From a virus, in IMG/VR virus record IMGVR_UViG_3300027856_000009, positions 1 to 62,048 of that record: a stretch of DNA of 62,048 nucleotides. The stretch is one strand, 5' to 3'. Below the pieces are notes generated by a model. That model was not told where the DNA came from. It saw only the letters and a program-made list of their open reading frames with translations, and did not search any database. Below, piece after piece: positions 21,808-29,634 of the stretch; the first letter of the stretch is position 1; each line of letters opens with the position of its first letter. A program made the translations under genes and the position numbers.

Positions 21808-24800
21808 CAGACCAGCTCCATCTGGGTGCCCACCGCGACCTGGCCGGGCATCGCGATGCCGACCCGGTACTCTTTCTCTTCCACGAGCCCCGCCTCGGCA
21901 ATGGTGAACCGGCTCTCGCCTGCTTCTTCGCCGCGGATTTCACACGGCATCGACACCCACAGCTCGTCCTTCGGTCGGGTGCAGGCGACGTAGAAGAGCC
22001 GGCGCTCCTCGTTCAGGTCGGACCGCGAGCCGGGGAAGAACCCACTGGCGACGTGGATGAGGTAGACGACCTGCCACTCCATGCCCTTGGCCTTGTGGAC
22101 GGTCGAGATGGTGACGGCGTTCCGCTTGCGGGCGTTCGCAGCACGGTGGCGATCGATCGCGTCGATCGCGTCGATCATGGCGTCCACGGTCTCGTAGTTG
22201 CGGGCGAAGGCGACCACCTCGTTGAGGTTGTCGACGGCCTTGCTGTCCTCGCCCTCGTCGACGTTGCGCGAGAGCCACTCGTCGAGCTTCACGTCCTTGC
22301 GCACGAGGTTGAGCAGGTCGGCGGGGCCGAGCCCTCTCGTGCGCCAGACCTCGACGAGACGGGCCCAGCCCACCGCGTTGCGGGCCTGGTAGGCGCTGGT
22401 GCGCTGCGCCGTGGCTTTCACCGCCGGCACCCAGTCCCCGTTCTTGGCGCCGTGCTCGACGACTTGCTTGACGAACGCGCGCCCGATGCTCCGGCTCGGG
22501 TACATCAGCGCGTCGCCGATGGTGTCGGCGGTGGCGCGGCTTCCGATGGCGCGGAGGTAGCCGAGCAGGATCTTCGTCTCCTTCATCGTGAAGAACGACT
22601 GCCCCGACACGAGCTTGTACGGGACGCCGCGCGTGGCAAGGGACATCTCGATCGCGCGAGTCATGAAGTTCATGCGCATGAGGACGGCTTGCTCGTCCCA
22701 GCGCACTCCCTGTTTGTTGTGGGCGACGATGTTGTTGGCGACTGCGTCGGCCTCGTCTTCAGGGCTCTCGAACGTGTGGTAGCCGACGTAGGAGTGGACC
22801 TGTCGTTCGCTGGTCATGTCGGCGGCGACGCCCATGTCGTCGGTGATGACGGTGGAGGCGGGCATGTGGCCCATGATGCGGTTGGCGAGGTCGACGATCT
22901 CGATGCCGCTGCGGTAGTTGCGGTGCATGATGACCGTCTTGGCGCCGGGCCACTGTTCCTCGAAGCCGAGCATCTTCTCGGGACGGCTGCCGCGGAACCC
23001 AAAAATGGCCTGCGCGGGATCTCCGACCACCATGTAGTTCCGGTGCTTGTGGACCAGCGCCTCGGCGATGGCGGCCTGCGCTTCGTTTTCGTCCTGGCAG
23101 TTGTGGATCAGCATCCCGTCTGCGTAGAAGGCGTGCGTGCCGGAAACCCCGATGTCGTAGACCCATGGTTCGTTGGGAATCCACGGCTCGGCCTTGAGGA
23201 CAACGGCATCCGAGGGGCACCCCTCTCCCAGGGCTCGGCAGATGTCCTGTTCGATCATCTGGTCGGTCAACGTGTAGCTCTCAGCGTTGCTGTAGCGAAG
23301 CAGCAGCCATCCGCGGTCACGGAGTAGCAGCTCTTTGCGCAAGTCTGCTTCCCTCCGGGACGGGCTGTTGTGGCTGTTACCGTCCAGCTCGATTCCCACG
23401 CGACGCTCCGGGTCTGCGATGTCGAGCTTGTAGCTGCGTGGGTACCCGCTCCATCCCAGCGGGACCGTGATGTTGTGCTGCCAGCAGCTGTTCAGCTTGG
23501 CGAGCAGCGCTTCCTCGGCAGGGGCCACGTGGCCGTTACCTCCGCGGGTGGGAGGTCCACTACTTCCGCGTTGGTTGGTACCGCACGTTCCGTCAGCGTT
23601 GCGCTGTGAGATGAGGGCGCCCAGAATCTCTCGGCCTCGGACTCCGATCTTGTACTTGTTCAGGTACGCGAGGTTGGCCTCCGCGCCCGTCTCGTGCTGC
23701 ACGTGGTCGCCGGGGCGCAATTCGCCCGCCGGAACCCAGCCCCGGTTGACCGTCCACACAGGGTGGTCGTCGGTGCAGACGAGGTATCGGGTGCAGATGT
23801 TGTTGGCACGTGTCCAGCTGTTGCTTCTGTACGGTGTCAGAGAGCCGTCTTTGTTGCGGCTGGCTCGCTTTGTGACGATGCGGACCATGGGCTTTGTTAC
23901 CGGCTTTTGCGCCCAGCTGATGATGGGGCGCGCCACCGTTCCGGTTGACGGGGACCACGTCGTAACGTCGCCCCCGCACTTCTCCGCCACAAGGTCTCGG
24001 ATCGCTCGCTGCGTGCCGTCTGCCATCAGGACGGGGGTGTCCCCCACGACGCACTCGTCCTGGAGCACGTGGCTCCAGCGCTCGCCCCAGCGCTCGCGGA
24101 TGTCCTTTTTCGCGAGCAGCATCGCGGCCTGATAAATCATGTCGTCGAAGGTGACGAACGTGACCGGCATCCCGTTGTACTCGACGCCGGTGTGCTCGCG
24201 GATCTTCTCGGTCGCGAAGTAGGCCTCGATGATCATCGCCGCGTCGAGCGCCTCGCCCTGCGCGAGGTCTTCGGCGATCCGCACCATGCGACCGTCGAGC
24301 CGCCCGAGTCGGCGGAGTGTCTCCGTCGTGCCGAGGAGGTTGTTCTTCACCTGTCCCGCGAAGGCTTTCGCGATGCGCTTCTCGGGTTCGAGGTGGAGCG
24401 CCTTGTAGGCCTTGGTGATCGCCTTCAGGTAGAGCAGCCCCGAGGTGTCGATAGTCTTCTCGTCGTGGGGGTCGCCCTCTGCCTTGAAGATGCGGAGCCC
24501 GATGCTGTGGAAGGTCTTGGCACACTGCCCGGCGTCGTAGCCCGGGAGCCGCTTCTCGATGCGCCGCTTCATCTGCTGGGCGGCGCTCTTCGAGAAGCTG
24601 ATCATCAGGATGCGCTTCGGCTGCACGTGCTTCTTGCGCACGAGGTGGACGACACGCTCGACGAGCGCGGTGGTCTTGCCGGCACCGGCAACGGCGCCGA
24701 CGCGGAGCGGCCCACTGCCGTGGGCGACCACGAGCTGCTGCTCGGGGTTGAGGTCGGGAACGTCGCTCACGCCATCACCGCGGGAGGTCTTCTCGGCGTA

Positions 24801-24809
24801 GCGGCTCAC
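21807..24809 (-). CDS. UvrD/Rep-type superfamily 1 helicase interrupted by an intein
   Basis: 1000 residues as encoded, about 682 after splicing. SF1 motifs are all visible: I VGAVAGAGKTTALVERV (37-53), Ia MISFSKSAAQQMKRRI (69-84), II VLQDE (248-252) continuing after the intein as CQDENEAQ, III MVVGDPAQAIFGFRGS, IV HRNYRSGIEI, V STVHKAKGMEWQVV and VI EERRLFYVACTRPKDEL. The intein splits motif II, so the helicase cannot work until it splices. The protein would unwind DNA 3' to 5' in replication or repair. It is coupled to a two-domain winged-helix protein upstream (ATG/TGA overlap) and to a zinc-motif protein downstream. Confidence 0.93.
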   Translation of the reverse strand: MSRYAEKTSRGDGVSDVPDLNPEQQLVVAHGSGPLRVGAVAGAGKTTALVERVVHLVRKKHVQPKRILMISFSKSAAQQMKRRIEKRLPGYDAGQCAKTFHSIGLRIFKAEGDPHDEKTIDTSGLLYLKAITKAYKALHLEPEKRIAKAFAGQVKNNLLGTTETLRRLGRLDGRMVRIAEDLAQGEALDAAMIIEAYFATEKIREHTGVEYNGMPVTFVTFDDMIYQAAMLLAKKDIRERWGERWSHVLQDECVVGDTPVLMADGTQRAIRDLVAEKCGGDVTTWSPSTGTVARPIISWAQKPVTKPMVRIVTKRASRNKDGSLTPYRSNSWTRANNICTRYLVCTDDHPVWTVNRGWVPAGELRPGDHVQHETGAEANLAYLNKYKIGVRGREILGALISQRNADGTCGTNQRGSSGPPTRGGNGHVAPAEEALLAKLNSCWQHNITVPLGWSGYPRSYKLDIADPERRVGIELDGNSHNSPSRREADLRKELLLRDRGWLLLRYSNAESYTLTDQMIEQDICRALGEGCPSDAVVLKAEPWIPNEPWVYDIGVSGTHAFYADGMLIHNCQDENEAQAAIAEALVHKHRNYMVVGDPAQAIFGFRGSRPEKMLGFEEQWPGAKTVIMHRNYRSGIEIVDLANRIMGHMPASTVITDDMGVAADMTSERQVHSYVGYHTFESPEDEADAVANNIVAHNKQGVRWDEQAVLMRMNFMTRAIEMSLATRGVPYKLVSGQSFFTMKETKILLGYLRAIGSRATADTIGDALMYPSRSIGRAFVKQVVEHGAKNGDWVPAVKATAQRTSAYQARNAVGWARLVEVWRTRGLGPADLLNLVRKDVKLDEWLSRNVDEGEDSKAVDNLNEVVAFARNYETVDAMIDAIDAIDRHRAANARKRNAVTISTVHKAKGMEWQVVYLIHVASGFFPGSRSDLNEERRLFYVACTRPKDELWVSMPCEIRGEEAGESRFTIAEAGLVEEKEYRVGIAMPGQVAVGTQMELV
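23100..24053 (-). mobile_element. Intein with a Vsr/DUF559-like endonuclease domain
   Basis: Residues 253-570 of the helicase (318 residues). Block A is CVVGDTPVLMADG with the Cys1 nucleophile. Block B includes CTDDHPVWTV. Block G is THAFYADGMLIHN, ending in His-Asn and followed by a Cys at +1. The insert between the splicing blocks lacks LAGLIDADG and HNH motifs. It carries VAPAEEALLAKLNS, then SYKLDIADPERRVGIELDG, NSH and RDRGWLLLRYS. That is the D-x(n)-E-x-D-G-x-x-H pattern of the PD-(D/E)XK DUF559/Vsr-like nucleases. It therefore looks like a full homing intein with an unusual nuclease. Confidence 0.9.
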
Positions 24810-25441
24810 ACGATCTCCGGGTGGAAGAAGGGCAGCACGTAGACGACCGTCGGACGCCGGCTGCTGCGACGCGGACGGGACCCGTTAGTCATGATGAGGT
24901 CGGACTTCAGCAGGTCGTTGACCTGCTTGCGCACCTGGCTCGGGGTCAGGCTGGACGCCAGCTGAATCTCATTGACGGTCGCGCCCCCCTCTTCACGGGC
25001 GCCGATGCTTTGGTAGACGAGGTCGCGCGGCGAGAGGGGGATGTTGGCCGGGTCCTCCAGCTCCCAGATCGCGACCGGGCGGCGGTGGCTGCCGGTCTGC
25101 TCCCAGCCGCGTCGGCGCCAAATCTTTTCGCGGAAGATGACGCCTATCCAGCGGGGGTCGACCGCGTTGAGGTCTTCGTCGTATCCGCGAGCGCGCATCT
25201 CGGAGAAGACCTCGACGCTGGTGATGCGACCGCGCAGCTTGGTCAGCTCGATGGCGATCTCGCGCCCCGTCTCGCAGAGCGAACCTCGGTGGGCTTCGAG
25301 GTTGTCGAGCGCGGCGTCACGCCCCGCCGTCTCGATGTCCGGCGGCCCCGGCGACCCGATCTTTCGCTGGGGCGTGAGCCGCGGCGGGAATCGGTGTCGC
25401 GGAGGGAACAGGTCGCCCTGCCGGTCGTCGGCGCCGGCCAT
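24806..25441 (-). CDS. Protein with winged-helix C-terminus, helicase operon
   Basis: 211 residues from the ATG at 25441, preceded by a GGTGAGG site. The middle (about 45-105) is helical (IAIELTKLRGRITSVEVFSE). The C-terminal third contains ARDLVYQSIG-type and ATVNEIQLASSLTPSQVRKQ followed by VNDLLKSDLI, a winged helix-turn-helix. The tail is Arg-rich. Coupling to the helicase suggests a replication-initiation or loading role, but that is inference from position. Confidence 0.6.
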   Translation of the reverse strand: MAGADDRQGDLFPPRHRFPPRLTPQRKIGSPGPPDIETAGRDAALDNLEAHRGSLCETGREIAIELTKLRGRITSVEVFSEMRARGYDEDLNAVDPRWIGVIFREKIWRRRGWEQTGSHRRPVAIWELEDPANIPLSPRDLVYQSIGAREEGGATVNEIQLASSLTPSQVRKQVNDLLKSDLIMTNGSRPRRSSRRPTVVYVLPFFHPEIV

Positions 25442-25443
25442 CC

Positions 25444-25833
25444 TCACCACCTGATGTCGAGCTGGTTGCTCACGCCGAAGTCCAGCGGGTCAGCGCGGAA
25501 CATGATGACGGTGCCGATGTTCGTGATGTCGATGTCGTTGCGGGCGAGCACCTCCAGCACCTCCTTCTTCTTGGGTTCGCACCGGGTGATGCTGTACTTG
25601 GAGGGGTCTTTCCGGGAGATGATGTCGCCGCTCTCCTCGTCGACGTCGGCCACCTCTTCCCACTCGACCGGGATGCAGACCCAGATGGGCTTGCGGCGCG
25701 CGGTCTTCTTCTCCTCGGGAGCCGCTTCTGCGGTCTCGGTCTCCTTGCTCTCCTCGGTCTTCTCCTCGGACTCGGCCCCCTTGGATTCTGCGGATCCGTC
25801 GCTCTCGTTGCTCTCGGTAGTCACGTCGTTCAT
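25444..25833 (-). CDS. Acidic-N-terminal protein, unknown function
   Basis: 129 residues. The first 45 are Glu/Ser/Thr-rich and probably disordered. A compact C-terminal domain (about 48-129) begins RRKPIWVCIPVEWEEV and ends in LDFGVSNQLDIRW. A GGGAGGA ribosome site precedes the ATG. It is first in the helicase operon, under the operator promoter at 25874-25901. No family recognised. Confidence 0.65.
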   Translation of the reverse strand: MNDVTTESNESDGSAESKGAESEEKTEESKETETAEAAPEEKKTARRKPIWVCIPVEWEEVADVDEESGDIISRKDPSKYSITRCEPKKKEVLEVLARNDIDITNIGTVIMFRADPLDFGVSNQLDIRW

Positions 25834-25873
25834 GTGTTCCTCCCGCGCCCAGCGGCTCTAGTAGAGTGTGTCG

Positions 25874-25901
25874 AAGGTACCTGTCTGACAACCCTCGTCA
25901 A
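25874..25901 (-). promoter_or_regulatory. Operator promoter of the helicase operon
   Basis: Reading the minus strand: TTGACG (25896-25901), a 16-base spacer holding TTGTCAGACAG, then TACCTT (25874-25879). The bases after the -10 (TTCGACACACT) match those at 28.8 and 32.1 kb. A leader with a ribosome site leads to the ATG at 25833. The palindrome sits in the spacer, so binding would block open-complex formation. Confidence 0.65.
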
Positions 25902-26065
25902 CCCAAAAAGTTTGGGTCGGCGGAGCGGTGTGCCAGGTACAGGAAAGCGGCCCCGCTCAGGGCCACAGAGAAGGCGCCGGCCCAGTCGCCGAAGACCAGG
26001 GCGCCGATGCTCCAGCCGACGCTCACGAGCGTCATCAGGAGCCAGAACCGAACGAGGTTTCTCAC
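25898..26065 (-). CDS. Small two-span membrane protein
   Basis: 55 residues from the GTG of a GTGA overlap. Two hydrophobic segments (about 6-24: RFWLLMTLVSVGWSIGALV, and 29-45) leave a short C-terminus. Its end overlaps the -35 box of the helicase promoter. Function unknown. Confidence 0.65.
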   Translation of the reverse strand: MRNLVRFWLLMTLVSVGWSIGALVFGDWAGAFSVALSGAAFLYLAHRSADPNFLG

Positions 26066-26727
26066 CGCTTGCGCAGCGCGGTCTGGATGATGCCGAGGAT
26101 CTCGTTGAGCAAGTCCTCGGGCCCGGTGTAGGTGAAGACCGCGTCGCACTCCCGGCAGCGGATCTCGAACTCGTCGTCGCTATCGTGGTTGGTGTGGTTG
26201 GTGTCGCGCCCGTGGTCTTCCCACATCTTCCAGACGACGCCGCGGAACCCGCTGTCGAGGGCCCGGTCGGCGAGGAGCATGACCTCGACCCGCAGCATCG
26301 CATGGTGCAGCACGGACGGGGACACGTCGGCCGCGATGGCCGCCTGCAGCGCGGACTTGAAGCCTGCCTGGGCCGCGACGTCCCACCCGTCGGTCTCGGG
26401 GTTCCCGGTCTGCCAGTTGATGTTCATCGCGGCGCAGGCTCGCTCGAACAGCTCGGGGGTCCCGTGCTCCTCGATGATCGTCAGGAGGGCACCGGCCTTG
26501 TTCTGCCACATGCGGGATCGGAACTCGACGGTTTGCGCGTCCGTGTGTCGCTCGGGGAGCTTCCGCATGATGACGCGGCAGACGGCGACCATGAGGTTGC
26601 GGTTGGCCTCGGGCACCTCCTCCCAGGGCTTGGCGCTTGCCTCGCGCGTCTCGTACCCGAACGACGGCGCGAGTGCTTCGTAGGTCTCGTGGAACTGGCG
26701 AGCCAGGTCTTCGGCGGCATCACTCAT
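26062..26727 (-). CDS. Phage-type protein with C-terminal zinc motif
   Basis: 221 residues starting MSDAAEDLARQFHETYEAL at 26727. The first 60 residues (ETREASAKPWEEVPEANRNL, then MVAVCRVI) follow the W-E-E-L/V-P-E-x-x-R-x-x-M/W pattern of short phage proteins. The rest is helical, and the C-terminal RCRECDAVFTYTG has a CxxC. Role unknown. Coupled to its neighbours. Confidence 0.65.
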   Translation of the reverse strand: MSDAAEDLARQFHETYEALAPSFGYETREASAKPWEEVPEANRNLMVAVCRVIMRKLPERHTDAQTVEFRSRMWQNKAGALLTIIEEHGTPELFERACAAMNINWQTGNPETDGWDVAAQAGFKSALQAAIAADVSPSVLHHAMLRVEVMLLADRALDSGFRGVVWKMWEDHGRDTNHTNHDSDDEFEIRCRECDAVFTYTGPEDLLNEILGIIQTALRKR

Positions 26728-26974
26728 CGACGTCAACGATCCAGACCGGGGTGTTCTCACCCACCCATGCGCCGACCACGTTGAACTCCATGTACTCGGT
26801 CGCCTCTTCGTGAGACAGCCCCTGTTCGCACAGGATCGCGACGGCCTTCGAGTAGCTGTAGGCGACCAGCGTGGGCTGGCTGCAGCGTCGCGCGACACCG
26901 ATGATGGCGTCGTCGAACCCGTCCGCGAAGAGGGCGGCGGGGTTGTCCTCCATGAGTGTTTCGCGGATGCCCAT
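26720..26974 (-). CDS. Conserved-type small phage protein
   Basis: 84 residues, MGIRETLMEDNPAALFADGF. The pattern ADGFDDAIIGVARR, then VAYSYSKAVAILCEQGL, and EATEYMEFNVVGAWVGENTP matches a small family found repeatedly in phages and proviruses (DGF-D-A-I-G, Y-D-x-x-x-I-x-I-L, E-F-N-x-x-G-A-W-V-G). No function is established. Ends inside the start of the next gene. Confidence 0.7.
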   Translation of the reverse strand: MGIRETLMEDNPAALFADGFDDAIIGVARRCSQPTLVAYSYSKAVAILCEQGLSHEEATEYMEFNVVGAWVGENTPVWIVDVDE

Positions 26975-27255
26975 CAGTTGCCCGCCGTCGTGAAGCGGGC
27001 GATCTCGGAGTCGGCGATGCGCCACGGGTCAGAGCCCCCGCCCTTGCCGAACTTCACGGCCTTGATCTTCTTCTCGTAGATCCACTTCTTGAGCGTCGAG
27101 CGTCCGATGCTCAGTCGCTCGGCGACCTCCGAGAGCTTGCAGTAGCGCTCGGACGGGTTGGGGGTTGGGGGCGCAGTTTCGGCCGCCTCGACCTCTACGG
27201 TGAAGCCGTGGTTGCAGTTGGGGCAGGTCACGTCGACCTCGTCAGTCTCGGTCAT
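26974..27255 (-). CDS. Zinc ribbon plus excisionase-like helix-turn-helix
   Basis: 93 residues. VTCPNCNHGFTV is half of a zinc ribbon. The segment CKLSEVAERLSIGRSTLKKW, then KIKAVKFGKGG and WRIADSEIARF, is a MerR/excisionase-type winged helix (HTH_17-like): helix-turn-helix, wing and final recognition strand. It may be the directionality factor for the recombinase or a regulator. It is one candidate for the protein that binds the recurrent palindrome. Confidence 0.78.
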   Translation of the reverse strand: MTETDEVDVTCPNCNHGFTVEVEAAETAPPTPNPSERYCKLSEVAERLSIGRSTLKKWIYEKKIKAVKFGKGGGSDPWRIADSEIARFTTAGN

Positions 27256-27356
27256 GGGCTCTCTTTCTTGGTGCGGATGGGCGGGAGTTTGGTGTGGTGC
27301 CTGCGGCACTCGCCATCGGGGATCGGGTCGAGCCCGTTATCTTCAGGGGGCTCATC
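27252..27356 (-). CDS. Possible small protein without an obvious start codon
   Basis: Between the genes at 27352 and 27255 one frame reads DEPPEDNGLDPIPDGECRRH and continues HTKLPPIRTKKESP, with good codon bias and an ATGA overlap at its end. No ATG, GTG or TTG precedes it in frame, so either a rare start is used or it is a remnant. Confidence 0.3.
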   Translation of the reverse strand, partial: DEPPEDNGLDPIPDGECRRHHTKLPPIRTKKESP

Positions 27357-27891
27357 GGTTCCGTCCCATCCCGAGCCGCTCCATCGCCTTTAGGCGCTTC
27401 ATCGCCTTCGTGTATCCGACGAACGACTTCTCGCAGGCGCGAAGCTGGGTCACGAGGTTGGTGCGCACGTCGTCGAGTAGCTCGTACCCCGGGACGTGGC
27501 CGAGGTGCTCCTCACTGGTGACGCCCACGAGCGCAGCGAACTGACGGAACGCCTTGACGTACGCGGTGAAGTCCCAGCGCAGAACCGACCGCGGGCCGGG
27601 GCGCTTCATCTTCCAGTCGGTTACGCGGTCGATCGCGTTGCCAGCATCGGCCGCGAGGGTGCGCACGTCGGGTTGGTGGCACAGCTCCAGCACTCCGATG
27701 ACCGTGTGGGCCGCGGGGATCACCTCGCGCAGCGCGCGCCACGCCAGATCGGCCTCGCTCGGGGTGGCGACTACGTCGGCGTCACCCTGGCCGCCGTACG
27801 GCGGGGTGGGCAGCCAGTCGGGAGCTGCGTCTTCCTCGGCGCCCATGCTGGCACGGCGGTCTTTGAACGGGTTGCGGTGGCGTCTGGCCAT
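27352..27891 (-). CDS. Protein of unknown function under a strong leaderless promoter
   Basis: 179 residues. A basic start (ARRHRNPFKDRR), a Pro-rich linker and a helical C-terminal domain (about 45-175: LAWRALREVIPAAHTVIGVL, FTAYVKAFRQFAALVG). No motif recognised. It has the best sigma-70-like promoter in this half of the window, with only 6 bases before the ATG. Confidence 0.7.
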   Translation of the reverse strand: MARRHRNPFKDRRASMGAEEDAAPDWLPTPPYGGQGDADVVATPSEADLAWRALREVIPAAHTVIGVLELCHQPDVRTLAADAGNAIDRVTDWKMKRPGPRSVLRWDFTAYVKAFRQFAALVGVTSEEHLGHVPGYELLDDVRTNLVTQLRACEKSFVGYTKAMKRLKAMERLGMGRNR

Positions 27892-27897
27892 GGCCGC

Positions 27898-27925
27898 AGT
27901 CTAACATCAGCTCATAGCGTGTCAA
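27898..27925 (-). promoter_or_regulatory. Strong leaderless promoter
   Basis: On the minus strand: TTGACA (27920-27925), a 16-base spacer, TAGACT (27898-27903), then 6 bases and the ATG at 27891. It lacks the TTGTC-W-GACAA palindrome, so it may be constitutive or differently regulated. Confidence 0.7.
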
Positions 27926-27947
27926 CCCGTATTTCAGATAAGAGACA

Positions 27948-28031
27948 TTATCGGAAGTAACTCAGACCGTGGGGAAGGCGCTCGCGCGCAGTTCGGGGCC
28001 CATGTTCCACCGGGTCCCTTAGTTCCGTCAT
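27948..28031 (-). CDS. 27-residue peptide gene
   Basis: ATG at 28031 in a TGATG overlap with the gene before it; product MTELRDPVEHGPRTARERLP plus HGLSYFR. Basic, Pro/Arg-rich, no membrane span. Short but well coupled, and the last gene of the operon starting at 28802. Confidence 0.45.
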   Translation of the reverse strand: MTELRDPVEHGPRTARERLPHGLSYFR

Positions 28032-28225
28032 CAGCCTGGGCTCCCTTCTTCTTCGCCGAGCGCCGCGCGCAGGTCGTTCGCGCAGTTGACGAGGATGTGC
28101 CACGCGCCGGGACCCTCCTCGTGCGGGTTGTTCTGCCAATCCTCGGCGAGCTGGAGAAGCTGGGCGCGCTGGGCGCGCAACCGATCGACTTCCGCGAGCA
28201 GTGCGAGACCGAACGCGGTGCTCAG
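28031..28225 (-). CDS. Small helical protein, probable CTG start
   Basis: The frame reads LSTAFGLALLAEVDRLRAQR, then AQLLQLAEDWQNNPHEEGPG and AWHILVNCANDLRAALGEEE. It is clearly coding, with strong heptad-like leucines. No ATG or GTG is available; the only start in a coupling position is the CTG at 28225, whose CTGA overlaps the previous stop just as ATGA and GTGA do elsewhere. About 64 residues. Function unknown. Confidence 0.5.
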   Translation of the reverse strand: MSTAFGLALLAEVDRLRAQRAQLLQLAEDWQNNPHEEGPGAWHILVNCANDLRAALGEEEGSPG

Positions 28226-28491
28226 GCCTCGCTCGGCCGCGAGGTCTTCGCGGATTGCTTCTGTGCGGCCTCAGCCTTGGCCTCGATGTCGTCGCAGTAG
28301 TGAGCGAGGTACAGCATCGCCGCATGGTCGGCGCTCTGCGCGCTGAAGCTGAACTCGCGCGTCGGCCCGAGCACTGCCCAGTGGCCTGGCGCAGGATGCC
28401 TCTGTGTCGGTTCGTTGGGGCCGAGCACCTCGATGCCACGCACGAGGCGCTGCAGCCGCAGAATCCACCGCCCCTGTCCGACGCTGCTCAT
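28222..28491 (-). CDS. Small protein, unknown function
   Basis: 89 residues from the ATG of an ATGA overlap. MSSVGQGRWILRLQRLVRGI, a segment HWAVLGPTREFSFSAQ and a charged Ala/Lys-rich C-terminus. No motif recognised. Part of the operon beginning at 28802. Confidence 0.6.
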   Translation of the reverse strand: MSSVGQGRWILRLQRLVRGIEVLGPNEPTQRHPAPGHWAVLGPTREFSFSAQSADHAAMLYLAHYCDDIEAKAEAAQKQSAKTSRPSEA

Positions 28492-28802
28492 GTTGTCTTC
28501 GCGTCGAGGTTGTCGCGCATCTTCTTGAACTTTGCCCACACCTTGCTGCACGGATCGCTCCGGACGATGGTGCTCACGTCGCCGCCCTTGTAGAGCTTGT
28601 CGAAGAGCTGGAGCATGGCGTTCACCTCCTCGTCGCGGAAGGAGTTGGAGGCGCGGTACTTGTTCTTGGAATCGTCGGCAGTGGTCACCCGGGGCTCCTC
28701 GCTGCAGTTGGGACACGGTTCGTTGCTCGTAGCGTGAAGCAGCTCCACCGTCACCCACCGCTTGCCGCCGCAGGTGCGGCAGGGCTCGTTCTCGCCCGCC
28801 AT
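28488..28802 (-). CDS. Zinc-binding protein, first gene of an operator-controlled operon
   Basis: 104 residues from the ATG at 28802 (MAGENEPCRTCGGKRWVTVE). Two CxxC pairs (CRTCGG and CPNCSE) within the first 35 residues form a zinc ribbon. The rest is a charged helical domain. The ATG lies 9 bases behind a TACCTT box, so the transcript is close to leaderless. A start further upstream would read through the operator itself and is unlikely. Confidence 0.65.
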   Translation of the reverse strand: MAGENEPCRTCGGKRWVTVELLHATSNEPCPNCSEEPRVTTADDSKNKYRASNSFRDEEVNAMLQLFDKLYKGGDVSTIVRSDPCSKVWAKFKKMRDNLDAKTT

Positions 28803-28811
28803 TGTGCGTCG

Positions 28812-28850
28812 AAGGTAGTCCTTGTCAGACAACCGGTCAAGCGCTAGTGT
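28812..28850. promoter_or_regulatory. Bidirectional promoter sharing one palindromic operator
   Basis: The perfect palindrome TTGTCAGACAA (28822-28832) serves both directions. Plus strand: its left half TTGTCA is the -35 box, then a 17-base spacer and TAGTGT (28845-28850), followed by a GGGAGGAG site and the ATG at 28874. Minus strand: TTGACC (28835-28840), a 17-base spacer containing the palindrome and TACCTT (28812-28817), with the ATG at 28802. One bound dimer would silence both units. Confidence 0.7.
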
Positions 28851-28873
28851 TTCGGCCTCTTGGGAGGAGACGG

Positions 28874-29374
28874 ATGGCGAACCTGTACGAGCTGATGGGC
28901 GACTACGCAGCCCTGCAAGACGCGATCGACGCGGGTGCGTCGGACGAGGAGATCGGTGCCCTCATCGCGACGATGGATGACGCAAAGGGCACGCTCAAGA
29001 CGAAGGTCGACAACGTATGCCGCGTCCTCAGGAACATCGCCGGCAAGGTTACGGCGGTGAAGAACGAGGAGAAGCGCCTCGGGGCACGCCGCAAGGCGTT
29101 GGAGAACAACAAGGAGCGCCTGCGGAGCTGGGTGCGCGAGTCGATGGACGTGCTCGACGTCCCGAAGATCAAGACCGACCTCAACAACGTGACGCTCGGG
29201 GACGCCGGGGACACGGTGACGATCCTCGACATCAACAAGGTGCCCGACGAGTACAAGACGAAGCAGGACCCGAAGCCGCTCAAGAAGGCGATCCTCAAGG
29301 CGTACGAGGACGACGGTGAGATCATCCCCGGCACCGACATCGTCAAGGGCGTGCGCCCGCTGACCATCCTGTGA
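28874..29374 (+). CDS. Gp157-family phage protein
   Basis: 166 residues. The pattern matches the Siphovirus Gp157 family: LYELMGDYAALQDAI at the start, a long helix with KTKVDNVCRVLRNIAG, KNEEKRLGARRKALENNKER, then VTILDINKVPDEYKTKQDPK and LKKAILKAYEDDGE with IIPGTDIVKGVRPLTIL at the end. Gp157 has been linked to superinfection resistance, but its role in other phages, where it often sits among recombination genes, is unsettled. Driven by the + side of the shared operator. Confidence 0.85.
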   Translation: MANLYELMGDYAALQDAIDAGASDEEIGALIATMDDAKGTLKTKVDNVCRVLRNIAGKVTAVKNEEKRLGARRKALENNKERLRSWVRESMDVLDVPKIKTDLNNVTLGDAGDTVTILDINKVPDEYKTKQDPKPLKKAILKAYEDDGEIIPGTDIVKGVRPLTIL

Positions 29375-29387
29375 GCGCTCAGCGCCC

Positions 29388-29588
29388 CTGGAGTCAGTAG
29401 AGGAGCGCGAGGCCGCCGCTGATGGTCACGCTGACGGCCACCGACGTCTTCAGTTCACCGTCGAGCTGTGCGAACGACTCGCGCAAGTCGAGCAGCGCGA
29501 GGACGAAGCAGCCGCCGAGAACATGCGACTGCGAGGCGCGCTGAGAGAGCTTCGAGATTCCATCGACGTAATCCTGCGTCGAGAGTAA
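29388..29588 (+). CDS. Small coiled-coil protein, probable non-ATG start
   Basis: After the Gp157 stop one frame reads FTVELCERLAQVEQREDEAA, then AENMRLRGALRELRDSIDVI, plainly coding and coiled-coil in character. It has no ATG or GTG upstream; the CTG at 29388 would give 66 residues starting LESVEEREAADGH. The minus strand frame over the same bases looks like a shadow. Confidence 0.45.
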   Translation: MESVEEREAAADGHADGHRRLQFTVELCERLAQVEQREDEAAAENMRLRGALRELRDSIDVILRRE

Positions 29589-29634
29589 CCGTGTATGGAA
29601 CTGCGATATGACCAACCAACATGGAGACCGCCAA

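Noticed and set aside
22053-23327. 424-codon + strand open frame opposite the helicase
   Set aside because: It is the shadow of the helicase C-terminal half and intein, whose motifs are on the minus strand.
29394-29615. 73-codon minus strand frame with hydrophobic end
   Set aside because: The + strand frame 29388-29588 over the same bases has far better coding character and lies in a + strand operon.
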